A stretch of 24,814 nucleotides of DNA from CAZDBA01 sp964503615 (GCA_964503615.1 CAZDBA010000068.1:1-24814), one strand, 5' to 3'. Counted from the first letter of the stretch, positions 8,610-16,629 are shown. The notes: generated by a model not told the origin, from the sequence alone. Program-made: numbers and translations.

Positions 8610-9662
8610 TTACGTTTGGCTCTCTTGAGGCCGCAAATACAGTGTGTCTTTCAACAGTTCCAATGAGCCGCAAAATCCGTTTCTTCCGTAATGCCATCGA
8701 CGATCCGTAGGAACTTGCTCGGCAAGATAAGGCCATGGAATAAAGGGCTGAATGCCCAAAGCGGTCGCCAGTTGACTGGAATCCATCGTGACGTTGCCCG
8801 CTCGCGGTGGCATGGGACCTGCCTCAATTCTCGGACAGCCTTGCAGCAAATCGGGGTTGTAACCTCCCACGCGATTTACGATCTGTGCAATTTGATAGAG
8901 AGACAATTTTCGCTGGCCACCTGCGTGAAAAAGTCCACTTAAATCGGAGGCCAGAATTCGCTCCAACGTTTCGTTTAAACAGCCCACATAGGTCGGCGTG
9001 CGGACTTCGTCGAAATAGAGTGTGGCAGGTTTGTTTGACGCGAAACGGTGTTGGATCCAGTCGATCGCGCCCGCATGCCCATTAAAGCTGACTCCCATGG
9101 GCAGCGAAATCCTGGCGACACATGAGTCGGGCCGTCGTGCCAAAATCATCTGCTCTGCCTCGACCATCGTCTTTCCGTAGACAGTTACTGGATCCGGTTG
9201 GTCTGACTCGACGTGGCTACCGGAGCCCGTTCCCGAATAAACCAAGTCGATAGACAGGTGAACAAAACGTATTGGTCTTTGTTCCATTTCGTCCAGTAAT
9301 TTTTCGATGCCAGATACGTTTACACGGCGAGCCATTATTGGATCGAGTTCGCATGATTTAAGCGCACAGCTTCCGCCGCAATTCAAAACGGTGCGAAACT
9401 CACCTTCGTCCAGCAGGCGACGTATGCCGTCGACATCCTCAAGGTCGATCCCCACGATTCCTGGACCGCTCAATGGCCAGTTGTTCTCTGGACGTTGGCC
9501 GGTAACCTTGTCCCCGTAGCGACTGCGAAAGAATGCGAATCCGTTGTAGCCAGCGACTCCCGCAATGCCAGTGATCAACAACGGCAACCGATCTGCGTCA
9601 GCCAAAAGGCAGGGCAGGGCAGTGGGGTCCAAGCGAGGAAGTGTTACTGGAGTGCGAATCAC
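8610..9662 (-). CDS. RmlD-like extended SDR with altered catalytic residues
   Basis: An NAD(P)-binding short-chain dehydrogenase/reductase of the dTDP-4-dehydrorhamnose reductase (RmlD) group, 350 residues. The Rossmann motif TGIAGVAG is at 31-38; the family's 'STDYVFDG' strand appears as LSIDLVYSG (136-144); and 'YGKTMVEAE' contains Y162. In RmlD enzymes the triad is Thr-Tyr-x-x-x-Lys. Here the Thr position is I138 and the Lys position is M166, with a Lys at 164 instead. A reductase reaction is therefore doubtful; a regulatory or binding role, as in other non-catalytic RmlD relatives, is possible. The start is GTG at 9662 and the first 27 residues precede the Rossmann strand, so a later start may be real. 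No rhamnose pathway genes are adjacent. Confidence 0.78.
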   Translation of the reverse strand: MIRTPVTLPRLDPTALPCLLADADRLPLLITGIAGVAGYNGFAFFRSRYGDKVTGQRPENNWPLSGPGIVGIDLEDVDGIRRLLDEGEFRTVLNCGGSCALKSCELDPIMARRVNVSGIEKLLDEMEQRPIRFVHLSIDLVYSGTGSGSHVESDQPDPVTVYGKTMVEAEQMILARRPDSCVARISLPMGVSFNGHAGAIDWIQHRFASNKPATLYFDEVRTPTYVGCLNETLERILASDLSGLFHAGGQRKLSLYQIAQIVNRVGGYNPDLLQGCPRIEAGPMPPRAGNVTMDSSQLATALGIQPFIPWPYLAEQVPTDRRWHYGRNGFCGSLELLKDTLYLRPQESQT

Positions 9663-9823
9663 GGAAGTAGGAAATTTTTGAATCGATTCAATATTTAGAA
9701 ATACCGGCTTAGGCCAAGCGACCTTTGTGCGGTGTTGTTACAATGCGGTTTGACCGGCAGCCTAGCAAAAACGCATTGTTTTTTAAAACGCATTAATTTT
9801 CCACTGGCATTGAACGCGCTCAA

Positions 9824-10477
9824 ATGAGTGAACTTTTTCGAATCAAAATTTGTGGCATCACCAACCAAGCGGACGCCACGGTTGCCGTAAATGCCGGCGC
9901 AGACGCGATCGGCTTGAACTTTTACACCACCAGCTTACGAAGCATCACTGCGGAAGAAGCAGCCAATATCGAAACGCCCGACTCAGTTAGCCGGGTTGGG
10001 ATTTTCGTCAACCACGGCGTCAAAGAGGTGATTCGAATTGCGGAAACCGCCAAACTGGACTTTGTCCAATTGCACGGCGACGAAACACCAGAGGAGTTCG
10101 CAAATTTTCGGCGACCTATCCCACTGATCCCCGTGATCCGTATCAAGTCGGGTGCTGACGCTGCCACTGTGATCGACGCGATCAAAAAATGGAGCGACCA
10201 AGATGGCTTGGATATTGCTGCAATCCTGCTGGATGCTCAGGTGGGAAAGGCTTACGGCGGAACGGGACATCAGCTCGATTGGAAGCTCGCAGCCGCGATT
10301 GTCGAGGCAAGTCCCCTACCCGTGATCTTGGCCGGTGGTTTGAACGCCGAAAACGTGAGCCAAGCGATCGAGCAAGTCCGCCCGTATGGAGTAGACGTCG
10401 CCAGCGGGGTAGAAGCTTTACCTGGTAAAAAGGACCCTGCTCAGGTCAGGCAGTTTGTGGCTAATGCGGCTCAGTAG
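9824..10477 (+). CDS. trpF: Phosphoribosylanthranilate isomerase
   Basis: Catalyses the Amadori rearrangement of N-(5-phosphoribosyl)anthranilate to CdRP in tryptophan synthesis; a cytoplasmic TIM barrel. The 217 residues match the usual length. Conserved pieces are KICGIT with the general base C10, LHGDE (84-88), the general acid D137 in ILLDAQV, GGTG (145-148), the phosphate-binding GGLNAENV loop, and VDVASGVE near the end. The ATG at 9824 begins MSELFRIKICGIT, which leaves the first beta strand complete. The gene stands alone: no other trp gene is in the window, so it is not in a trp operon here. It is divergent from the SDR gene, with a 161-bp spacer. Confidence 0.96.
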   Translation: MSELFRIKICGITNQADATVAVNAGADAIGLNFYTTSLRSITAEEAANIETPDSVSRVGIFVNHGVKEVIRIAETAKLDFVQLHGDETPEEFANFRRPIPLIPVIRIKSGADAATVIDAIKKWSDQDGLDIAAILLDAQVGKAYGGTGHQLDWKLAAAIVEASPLPVILAGGLNAENVSQAIEQVRPYGVDVASGVEALPGKKDPAQVRQFVANAAQ

Positions 10478-10859
10478 TCCACCATCCGCCTGTTAAACTG
10501 CGTTATCGTACCGCAAATATTTCTCTCGCGGTTCACATTGCGTTGAAAGAATGGATTTATCAAACAATTGCCAAGAGCCGTTGAAAAAACGGGTGGTTGT
10601 GAATTAAAATGAGTGACGGTTAACACCATGCGAGAAAAAGCAAAATGCTATCGCGTCAGGAAAAAGTGCTGGTGAAATTCAGGCTTTTCATCCATGGCTC
10701 GAACAAGATTTTGCCTTGCTCGTATACAAAGGACGAGATCCGCCAGATCGCTGTAGGACTGGAAGTCTTCATCTCCCTTCATCCGGCTTGATCCTTTCCT
10801 GTTTTACGTTTGCGCCAACGATTTGTTGGTGTTCCAAAACATTTCAGAAAGGGTACATG
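10478..10859 (+). other. 380-bp spacer and probable leader upstream of ahcY
   Basis: No convincing gene. Open frames here lack coding character; a 47-codon extension of the ahcY frame to TTG 10716 has no family match. Just before the gene, CCAAC (10815-10819) pairs with GTTGG (10825-10829) as a small hairpin, and AAAGGG (10848-10853) is the ribosome-binding site for ahcY. I looked for the core of an SAH riboswitch and did not find it. The length suggests a promoter and 5' leader, but I cannot place either precisely. Confidence 0.4.
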
Positions 10860-12365
10860 ATGAGTACTGCAGAAGCTGCGAAACAATATTGTTTCACACC
10901 CGATACCAAAAACGGTATCGATTACAAAGTCGCCGATCTTTCACTGGCCGAAATGGGCCGCAAACAATTGAATCTTGCCGAGCAGGAAATGCCAGGCTTG
11001 ATGTCATTGCGAGCTGAGTTTGGCGAAAGTAAGCCACTCGCGGGTGAGCGAATTATGGGCAGCTTGCACATGACCGTGCAAACTGCTGTTTTGATCGAAA
11101 CATTGATTCACCTTGGCGCCGAAATTCGCTGGGTTTCCTGTAACATCTTTTCGACACAGGACGAAGCGGCCGCAGCTGTGGTTGTGGGCGATGGAACAGT
11201 TGATGCTCCTACTGGCGTTCCTGTGTTTGCTTGGAAAGGTGAAACACTTGAAGAGTACTGGGCTTGCACAGAGAAAGCGTTGGACTTTGGAAATGGCCAG
11301 GGCCCAACTTTGATCGTTGATGATGGTGGCGACGCTACACTGCTAATCCACAAAGGCGTTGAGTTCGAAAAAGCAGGTGCTGTTCCAGGACCGGAAACAA
11401 CGGACAACGTTGAATACAAAGAAGTCCTCAAGGTGCTAGCGTTCTGCTTGGAACAAAGCCCAGATCGTTGGACAAAGGTTGCTGAGGCTTGCAACGGTGT
11501 TTCAGAAGAAACAACAACTGGTGTCAAGAACTTGATCGAACGCGAGAAGGACGGTTCGCTTCTTTTTCCCGCGATCAACGTCAACGACTCGTGCACCAAA
11601 AGCAAGTTTGACAACGTTTACGGATGCCGCCACTCTTTGATCGACGGCTTGAACCGAGCGACGGACGTGATGATGTCCGGTAAAGTTGCCGTGGTTTGCG
11701 GCTATGGCGATGTTGGAAAGGGCTGTGTTCAGTCTCTCGTGGGACAAGGCGCACGTGTAATCGTGACCGAAATTGACCCGATTTGTGCACTCCAGGCGGC
11801 CATGGCTGGCTTGGAAGTGAAAACGCTTGAAGAGACTCTGGATTACGCAGATATCTTCATCACAACGACCGGAAACTACAACATCATCCGTGTTGAGCAC
11901 ATGGAGAAGATGAAAGACAAAGCGATCGTTGGAAACATCGGCCACTTTGACAACGAGATCGACATGGCTGGTCTTGAAAAGATCACCGAGCGTACCAACA
12001 TCAAACCTCAGTATGACATGTACACGTTCAAGAACGGCAAGAGCGTTTTGATTCTCGCCGAAGGACGTTTGTTAAATCTGGGCTGTGCAACGGGCCACCC
12101 AAGTTTCGTGATGTCAGCTTCGTTCACCAACCAAACAATCGCTCAGATCGACTTGGCTTTGCACGCACGCGGCGAAGAAACTTTGTCGGGCGAAAAGTAC
12201 GATGAAGGCAAAGTCTACTTGCTGCCCAAAGTCCTGGACGAGAAAGTTGCTCGTTTGCACTTGGATCAATTGGGCGTGAAACTCACCGTCCTTTCACAGG
12301 ACCAAGCCGATTACATTAACGTTCCAGTCGAAGGCCCTTACAAGCCTGACCACTACCGTTATTAA
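10860..12365 (+). CDS. ahcY: S-adenosylhomocysteine hydrolase (adenosylhomocysteinase)
   Basis: Reversible NAD-dependent hydrolysis of S-adenosylhomocysteine to adenosine and homocysteine, clearing the product inhibitor of SAM-dependent methylation; a cytoplasmic homotetramer in known cases. The 501 residues include the insertion of about 40 residues typical of plant and many bacterial forms. Visible signatures are ESKPLAGERIMGSLHMT near the N-terminus, the catalytic stretch NVNDSCTKSKFDN, the NAD-binding GYGDVGKG at about residue 281, the GNIGHFDNEIDM segment, and the canonical C-terminus ending KPDHYRY. Two ATGs are adjacent (10857 and 10860); the second is better spaced (6 nt) from AAAGGG at 10848-10853. 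It is monocistronic, closed by a strong terminator. Confidence 0.97.
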   Translation: MSTAEAAKQYCFTPDTKNGIDYKVADLSLAEMGRKQLNLAEQEMPGLMSLRAEFGESKPLAGERIMGSLHMTVQTAVLIETLIHLGAEIRWVSCNIFSTQDEAAAAVVVGDGTVDAPTGVPVFAWKGETLEEYWACTEKALDFGNGQGPTLIVDDGGDATLLIHKGVEFEKAGAVPGPETTDNVEYKEVLKVLAFCLEQSPDRWTKVAEACNGVSEETTTGVKNLIEREKDGSLLFPAINVNDSCTKSKFDNVYGCRHSLIDGLNRATDVMMSGKVAVVCGYGDVGKGCVQSLVGQGARVIVTEIDPICALQAAMAGLEVKTLEETLDYADIFITTTGNYNIIRVEHMEKMKDKAIVGNIGHFDNEIDMAGLEKITERTNIKPQYDMYTFKNGKSVLILAEGRLLNLGCATGHPSFVMSASFTNQTIAQIDLALHARGEETLSGEKYDEGKVYLLPKVLDEKVARLHLDQLGVKLTVLSQDQADYINVPVEGPYKPDHYRY

Positions 12366-12414
12366 TCGTGATTTTGACCGTTAATAAACGGCCAAGACCC
12401 AATACTAAATCCAA

Positions 12415-12442
12415 AGCCAACTCTCTCGAGTTGGCTTTTTTT
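12415..12442 (+). terminator. Intrinsic terminator of ahcY
   Basis: AGCCAACTC (12415-12423) and GAGTTGGCT (12428-12436) form a perfect 9-bp stem around a TCTC loop, followed by T's to 12442. It lies 50 bp after the ahcY stop codon. A classic rho-independent terminator, clearly separating ahcY from the next gene. Confidence 0.92.
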
Positions 12443-12671
12443 GTAGATCGAGCGCCCTCTGACAACCTTCAAAAATACCGAACCTTTTCGCTGGTCACTA
12501 CGTAACAATTCCAGTCAAGTTCTCCTCAATGAACTCTCATTTGCTCAAGACGAGCATCTCAGCGGCAAGCGATTCGAATCCCTGAATTGCTAGCTACTCC
12601 CCCTCGACAACTCACGCTGCTTGCGGGATAAACAGCGTCGAAACGTTTTTTCACTTTCGACGGCTGAATAG
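12443..12671 (+). other. Spacer before the DUF1015 gene
   Basis: Together with the ahcY terminator region this is a 306-bp gene-free stretch. Apart from the terminator and the hairpin at 12633-12666 I see no gene, RNA or repeat. A promoter for the DUF1015 gene must lie here if it is transcribed on its own, but no confident -35/-10 pair stands out. Confidence 0.35.
12633..12666 (+). promoter_or_regulatory. Hairpin abutting the DUF1015 start codon
   Basis: CGTCGAAA (12636-12643) pairs perfectly with TTTCGACG (12655-12662). CAG (12633-12635) and CTG (12664-12666) extend the stem past one bulged G, giving 11 bp around an 11-nt T-rich loop. The ATG is six bases after the stem, where a Shine-Dalgarno sequence would normally be, and none is seen. 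It could limit translation initiation; that is inference. Confidence 0.4.
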
Positions 12672-14042
12672 ATGGCAGACATACAAGCTTTTCGCGCCCT
12701 GCGATACGACCTTTCCCGAGTTGGAAATCTCTCTGATGTTGTTGCACCTCCCTACGATGTAATCGATGGCGAGTTTCAGGAGCAGCTATACGCTCGCCAT
12801 GATAACAATGTAGTGCGCCTAATTCTAAACCAACAACAGGACGGTGAAGATGTCCAGCTTCGCTACCGACGGGCGGCGAAATTCCTCAAAGATTGGGTTC
12901 GAACTGGAATCCTCCAGCAGGACATTGAATCGACGATTTACGTCTATCATCAGACATTCACGGTTGATGGACAGGAGATCACCCGGAGGGGATTTCTAAG
13001 CCGTGTAAGGCTGGAAAAGTTTGGAGAAGGGCAGATCTATCCGCATGAAGAAACGCATGCGAAAGCCAAGACCGACCGTTTAAATTTGACCACCGAATGC
13101 CAAGCAAATTTGAGCCCGATTTTTGGGATCTTTCCCGATGCTGAAAATCAACTGCAAACGGTCTTGGAAGAAGGGATCCAGGATCGAACACCTATTGTCG
13201 CCAGCGATCATTTAGGCGTAAAGCATTCGATGTGGCGTGTGACCGATACGGGTGTGCTTTCTAAGGCGGCCGAGCTCATGGGACCGCGTCCAATCTATAT
13301 CGCTGATGGACATCATCGTTACGAGACTGCTTGCAATTATCGAGATCAAATCGCAGCCGATTATCGAGAGTCGAATCCTGACGACCAAACCGAGCTGCCC
13401 GCCGATCACCCAGCCAATTACGTACTGATGATGAATATCAGCATGGACGATCCTGGGATGATCGTGCTGCCAACGCATCGGCTTTTTCGAGGCATTCCGC
13501 CGATGAGTTCCAGCGACCTGATTGAAAAGCTCGATTCTTGTTTCGACTGTGAGATCATTGGTGAGGGAGCCGGCAAGGCGAACGATGTGTGGGAATTAAT
13601 CGCGGTCGAGGACCGGCAAGATACAATCGGATTGTTCTGTGCGGCGGACAATCGCTGGGTTGTCTGTCGACTCAACACAGCTGGCGCTGTTCAAATGGAA
13701 GCGGTATGCGGTCACAGCGACGAGTGGCGCTCGTTGGGAGTCGCGATCCTCCATGAGTTGATTGTTGGACATCTATTGAATCAACCGGAGTTGCCTTCGC
13801 CGCTGTATGTTCATACCGTTGACCAAGTGGTTCATGGTCTGACTCATGGTGATGCAACCGGACGAGATGCGACTGGCCAGGAAGCTGCTGGCGAACAGTT
13901 CCAGCTTGGTGCTTTGGTGATGCCCGCCTCTCTAAATCATGTTCGAGATGTGAGTCTTAATGGAGAGAGGATGCCCGCCAAAAGCACTTACTTCTATCCC
14001 AAACTTTTAAGTGGTTTGGTGATCAATCCGTTGACCAATTAG
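12672..14042 (+). CDS. DUF1015 domain-containing protein
   Basis: A full-length member of the DUF1015 family (456 residues; relatives are usually about 400-450). Family signatures are the N-terminal 'FRALRYDLSRVGNLSDVVAP' stretch running into PYDVID, the downstream YPHEETHAKAKTDR segment, and IADGHHRYETA with H214-H215-R216. The biochemical function of the family is not established in what I know. The ATG at 12672 begins exactly at the conserved N-terminus, so the start is secure although no ribosome-binding site is visible. A short Gly/Ala/Thr-rich insertion (about residues 395-413, 'GDATGRDATGQEAAGE') looks like a lineage-specific loop. Its 3' flank contains the first parS site and a terminator. 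Confidence 0.9.
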   Translation: MADIQAFRALRYDLSRVGNLSDVVAPPYDVIDGEFQEQLYARHDNNVVRLILNQQQDGEDVQLRYRRAAKFLKDWVRTGILQQDIESTIYVYHQTFTVDGQEITRRGFLSRVRLEKFGEGQIYPHEETHAKAKTDRLNLTTECQANLSPIFGIFPDAENQLQTVLEEGIQDRTPIVASDHLGVKHSMWRVTDTGVLSKAAELMGPRPIYIADGHHRYETACNYRDQIAADYRESNPDDQTELPADHPANYVLMMNISMDDPGMIVLPTHRLFRGIPPMSSSDLIEKLDSCFDCEIIGEGAGKANDVWELIAVEDRQDTIGLFCAADNRWVVCRLNTAGAVQMEAVCGHSDEWRSLGVAILHELIVGHLLNQPELPSPLYVHTVDQVVHGLTHGDATGRDATGQEAAGEQFQLGALVMPASLNHVRDVSLNGERMPAKSTYFYPKLLSGLVINPLTN

Positions 14043-14070
14043 CTGCGGGACACATTTGTTTTGCAGAACC

Positions 14071-14086
14071 AGTTCCACGTGAAACA
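14071..14086. promoter_or_regulatory. parS: parS site 1
   Basis: AGTTCCACGTGAAACA matches the broadly conserved ParB-binding consensus TGTTNCACGTGAAACA at every defined position except the first base. It lies 574 bp before parA and 28 bp after the DUF1015 stop. ParB would bind here and spread to form the partition complex. It is also the rising arm of an intrinsic terminator. Confidence 0.88.
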
Positions 14087-14107
14087 ATCAAATTCACGGG
14101 TTTTTTT
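14075..14107 (+). terminator. Terminator of the DUF1015 gene overlapping parS
   Basis: CGTGAA (14078-14083) pairs with TTCACG (14093-14098), extended by CC/GG (14075-14076 with 14099-14100) past a bulged A. Seven T's follow at 14101-14107. The rising arm is part of the first parS site. The stem is short but GC-closed with a good T run. Confidence 0.6.
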
Positions 14108-14109
14108 AA

Positions 14110-14125
14110 TGTTCCACGTGGAACC
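14110..14125. promoter_or_regulatory. parS: parS site 2
   Basis: TGTTCCACGTGGAACC contains a perfect 14-bp palindrome, GTTCCACGTGGAAC. It is centred 39 bp from the centre of site 1. Two parS sites next to parAB are characteristic of bacterial chromosome segregation loci. A weak third CACGTG core at 14548-14553 matches the consensus poorly. Confidence 0.88.
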
Positions 14126-14644
14126 TTGGGGATAATACTTCGGTCTGCGACTCATTTAAGTATCGCGCATTTAGTTGATTAAGGGTTCCTTGGTTCGCGA
14201 ATTCCACGCTGGAATCGCGAGCGGAAATTCGGGCAAAGGGTTTCTAGAATTTAGTTCTGAAAAGTCCGTTGGAATCGCTTTGGCCATCGCTCTATTTAGC
14301 TCACACGCTTCTTCGATCAACAGCCCAGAGGACGATACATGAACTGCCGGTCAGCCACCGGACTAGGTACAAACAATCAGCCCCGAGCGCGGTACATAAA
14401 AGTTGTGTCGCCCTCCAGGCGGTGGATCACGGAACTGGCAGTTCGTGTGCCAGCCTCAGGCCTAGATAAAGCACTCGTGAAGATGCAGAGACAATTGTCA
14501 GTCTCGGTGGTAGCCCTGGATCACAATGCTCCGTTACCGTTCTTTCGCACGTGACAGCACGAACCGCATCACAACGAACTGACGTTCCAATGACACCGGG
14601 CAATTGGTAAGACTTATGCATCGGATGGTTGTCTTAGCTAGCAG
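14126..14644 (+). other. Long spacer between parS and parA with several inverted repeats
   Basis: No plausible gene. It contains a nearly perfect 11-bp inverted repeat (14195-14206 with 14210-14220, loop CGC, one bulged A), a long-range pairing GAACTGCC (14341-14348) with GGCAGTTC (14437-14444) enclosing a small CGCC/GGCG hairpin, and GAGAC/GTCTC (14488-14492 and 14501-14505). These could belong to a leader RNA, a small RNA or DNA sites. No DnaA box of the TTATNCACA type was seen. Confidence 0.4.
14195..14220. repeat. 11-bp inverted repeat in the par spacer
   Basis: Left arm 14195-14206 (TCGCGA, extra A, TTCCA) and right arm 14210-14220 (TGGAATCGCGA) around a 3-nt loop. No T run follows, so it is not a standard terminator. 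Its centre, TTCCA-CGC-TGGAA, loosely resembles a degenerated parS core. Confidence 0.6.
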
Positions 14645-15403
14645 TTGGTGTTGAAGTTGCCGCGTACCTTGTGCATTGCGAATCAGAAAGGCGGAGTGGG
14701 TAAAACCACCACCGCAATCAACATCGCTTCTGCTTTGGCGTTGTCTGGTAAATCGACGCTAATTGTCGATATGGACCCGCAGTGTAACGCAACGACTGGC
14801 TTGGGCTTTCAGCCCGTAGATCGTCATCCTTTGGTGGATGGGCTTTCGCTGGATCGTTCTGTATTCGATACGGATATGCCGAATCTGCATTTGTTGCCTG
14901 GTAGTCGATCGTTTCGAGATATCGACATGCTAGCTAACGGAGACTCAGCCGAATCCGATTTGGTAGTGGAGCATCTCAGTAACGGAACCAGTAAATACGA
15001 CTACGTGTTGGTCGACTGCCCGCCTTCGTTGGGGCAACTGACTCAAACCGCTTTGTCGGCTTCGAGTGAAATCTTCATGCCGATCCAATGTGAGTATTTT
15101 GCGATGGAAGGACTGACTGAAATGATCAAAGTTATCCGAAGCATTATGCGAGCTCGGCCTGGCAAGTTGCAGTTCGGAGGAATCGTTTTGACTATGTACG
15201 ATCACTCGTTGGAGCTAACCCGCGAAGTTGAAAAACAGGTCCGAGAGTTCTTTGGTGAGATCGTGTTTGACACAGTCGTTCCCCGCGACGTTTGTGTTAG
15301 TGAAGCACCGAGTCATGGCCAAAGCGTAATGGAATACGCGCCTCGATCCAGGGGAAGTCGAGCGTACATCGAACTATGCATGGAGGTATTGGAACGTGAC
15401 TAG
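14645..15403 (+). CDS. parA: Chromosome-partitioning ATPase ParA (Soj)
   Basis: A deviant Walker-type ATPase that moves ParB-parS complexes during chromosome segregation. The 252 residues match chromosomal ParA of the small type without an N-terminal DNA-binding domain. Motifs are the deviant Walker A KGGVGKTT (about 15-22, signature Lys at the KGG), Walker A' LIVDMDPQCNAT, and Walker B YVLVDCPPSLG. The start is uncertain because TTG 14645, GTG 14648 and TTG 14651 are consecutive codons and none has a clear ribosome-binding site; TTG 14645 is the longest. It overlaps parB by 8 bases, so the two are translated together. Two parS sites lie upstream, which fits autoregulation and local partition-complex assembly. 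Confidence 0.95.
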   Translation: MVLKLPRTLCIANQKGGVGKTTTAINIASALALSGKSTLIVDMDPQCNATTGLGFQPVDRHPLVDGLSLDRSVFDTDMPNLHLLPGSRSFRDIDMLANGDSAESDLVVEHLSNGTSKYDYVLVDCPPSLGQLTQTALSASSEIFMPIQCEYFAMEGLTEMIKVIRSIMRARPGKLQFGGIVLTMYDHSLELTREVEKQVREFFGEIVFDTVVPRDVCVSEAPSHGQSVMEYAPRSRGSRAYIELCMEVLERD

Positions 15404-16367
15404 AAAGAAACGACTTGGGCGAGGATTGGAAGCGCTGCTCAGCGCGGTTGAGGAGCCGGTTTCACGCGAAGCCCCTGCCGCGGTTTACGAAGAGGAAAGT
15501 TACGGTTCAGCCGTATCAACCAGTGCAACATTGGCACCAGGTGAAACGTCGGATATTGTCCGGTTGAGCGTATATGAGATTGATGAAAATCCGTTTCAAC
15601 CTCGCCGTGATTTCAGCGAACCAGAAATCGCGTCTTTGGCGGAAAGTCTCAAAGACCACGACCTGCTGCAACCGATTCTGGTGCGCGTTGTTAACGGACG
15701 TCATCAACTCATTTCAGGTGAGCGTCGTTTACGGGCGGCAATTTCGGCAGGCTGGTCAACGATTCCGGCTCGAATCCGTGAAGCGAACGATCGACTGGTT
15801 GCCGAATTGGCGATCGTAGAGAATTTGCAACGCGAAGACCTTAATCCTTTGGAGAAAGCGCTTTCGTTTCGTCGCTATTTGGACGAGCACGATGCAACAC
15901 AGGAAGACCTTGCGAGACGTTTAAAGTTGGATCGAAGCACGATTGCCAACTCGATGCGATTGCTTGAATTGCCGCGACAGGTTCAACAAGCCGTGACCGA
16001 TGGCGATTTGACTGCAGGGCACGCAAGGGCTTTATTGCCGCTTGGGGACGAGTTAACCCAAGTCGAGCTTTGTAAGCTGATCAAAGAACAGGGTCTGTCC
16101 GTTCGTGAAACGGAACGTAATGTCGCCGAAAGAATTCGTCGAGAAGACGGTGAAACGATCCCGTTTTCCTCAAATAAGAAGCGTTCTCGCAACTATCAGA
16201 TCGAGGCGTTGGAGAAAGAACTAAAAATGGCTTTGGGCACAGCTGTACAAATCCGTCCTGGTCGCGGCGGGCGAGGGTCGATCGTAATCCAGTTCAAAAA
16301 CCAGAAGGAATTTGACCGTTTACGAGAGTTGATGGCTTCCGAGGGAACTGGCCAGGAAATCGCCTAA
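15396..16367 (+). CDS. parB: Chromosome-partitioning protein ParB (Spo0J)
   Basis: Binds parS and spreads as a CTP-dependent clamp; partner of ParA. The 323 residues carry the usual three parts. The N-terminus has GRGLEALLS, the ParA-interaction type of motif. The CTP-binding/ParB-N domain has ENPFQPRRDF, LLQPILVR and the GERRLRAA loop, then IVENLQREDLNPLEKA. The helix-turn-helix domain follows (TQEDLARRLKLDRSTIANSMR, then LTAGHARALLPL). A C-terminal dimerisation region is near RNYQIEALEKELKMALGT. GTG 15396 lies inside the end of parA (GTGACTAG), a translational coupling arrangement. The parS sites at 14071 and 14110 are its likely targets. Confidence 0.95.
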   Translation: MTRKKRLGRGLEALLSAVEEPVSREAPAAVYEEESYGSAVSTSATLAPGETSDIVRLSVYEIDENPFQPRRDFSEPEIASLAESLKDHDLLQPILVRVVNGRHQLISGERRLRAAISAGWSTIPARIREANDRLVAELAIVENLQREDLNPLEKALSFRRYLDEHDATQEDLARRLKLDRSTIANSMRLLELPRQVQQAVTDGDLTAGHARALLPLGDELTQVELCKLIKEQGLSVRETERNVAERIRREDGETIPFSSNKKRSRNYQIEALEKELKMALGTAVQIRPGRGGRGSIVIQFKNQKEFDRLRELMASEGTGQEIA

Positions 16368-16412
16368 AGGTTCGCAGGTCCAACTAATCCTATACCGGAA
16401 CGAACCTCTTTT
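16368..16412 (+). terminator. Possible terminator after parB
   Basis: AGGTTCG (16368-16374), directly after the stop codon, pairs with CGAACCT (16401-16407), followed by CTTTTC. The 26-nt loop makes the structure weaker than a typical terminator. Confidence 0.4.
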
Positions 16413-16545
16413 CAGTCACGTTGTCTTATAAGCAACAGATCACTCGTTTCCGCTCGGAGCCTAACTGAAGGGGTTTAAGTAACAACTTCTCCACAAGGCT
16501 TGGAATCTTTGAGATGTCGTTATTGCCCCCTATTTCGGAGGATTA

Positions 16546-16564
16546 AACGATTCGAAAAATCGTT
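16546..16564 (+). repeat. Small hairpin upstream of tRNA-Pro
   Basis: AACGATT (16546-16552) and AATCGTT (16558-16564) form a perfect 7-bp stem with a CGAAA loop. No T run follows. Its role is unknown; it lies 65 bp before the tRNA gene and may be part of its promoter region or chance. Confidence 0.35.
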
Positions 16565-16629
16565 GTAAATATTGATGATGAGTGCCATTGTGCGATCGGC
16601 GATGGGTCGGTAGCATAGGGGAAAATTAA

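Noticed and set aside
10478..10859. SAH or SAM riboswitch upstream of ahcY
   Set aside because: The conserved GAGGAGCG/GCTGC core of the SAH riboswitch and the SAM-I/II cores are absent; only a small hairpin is seen.
10716..10859. N-terminal extension of ahcY from TTG 10716
   Set aside because: The 47 extra residues are Cys/Pro-rich and unlike the family. AAAGGG and two ATGs mark the start at 10857-10860, and the normal N-terminus begins there.
14126..14644. Chromosomal origin next to parAB
   Set aside because: No TTATNCACA DnaA boxes, no AT-rich unwinding region, and no dnaA, dnaN, gyrB or rnpA gene in the window.
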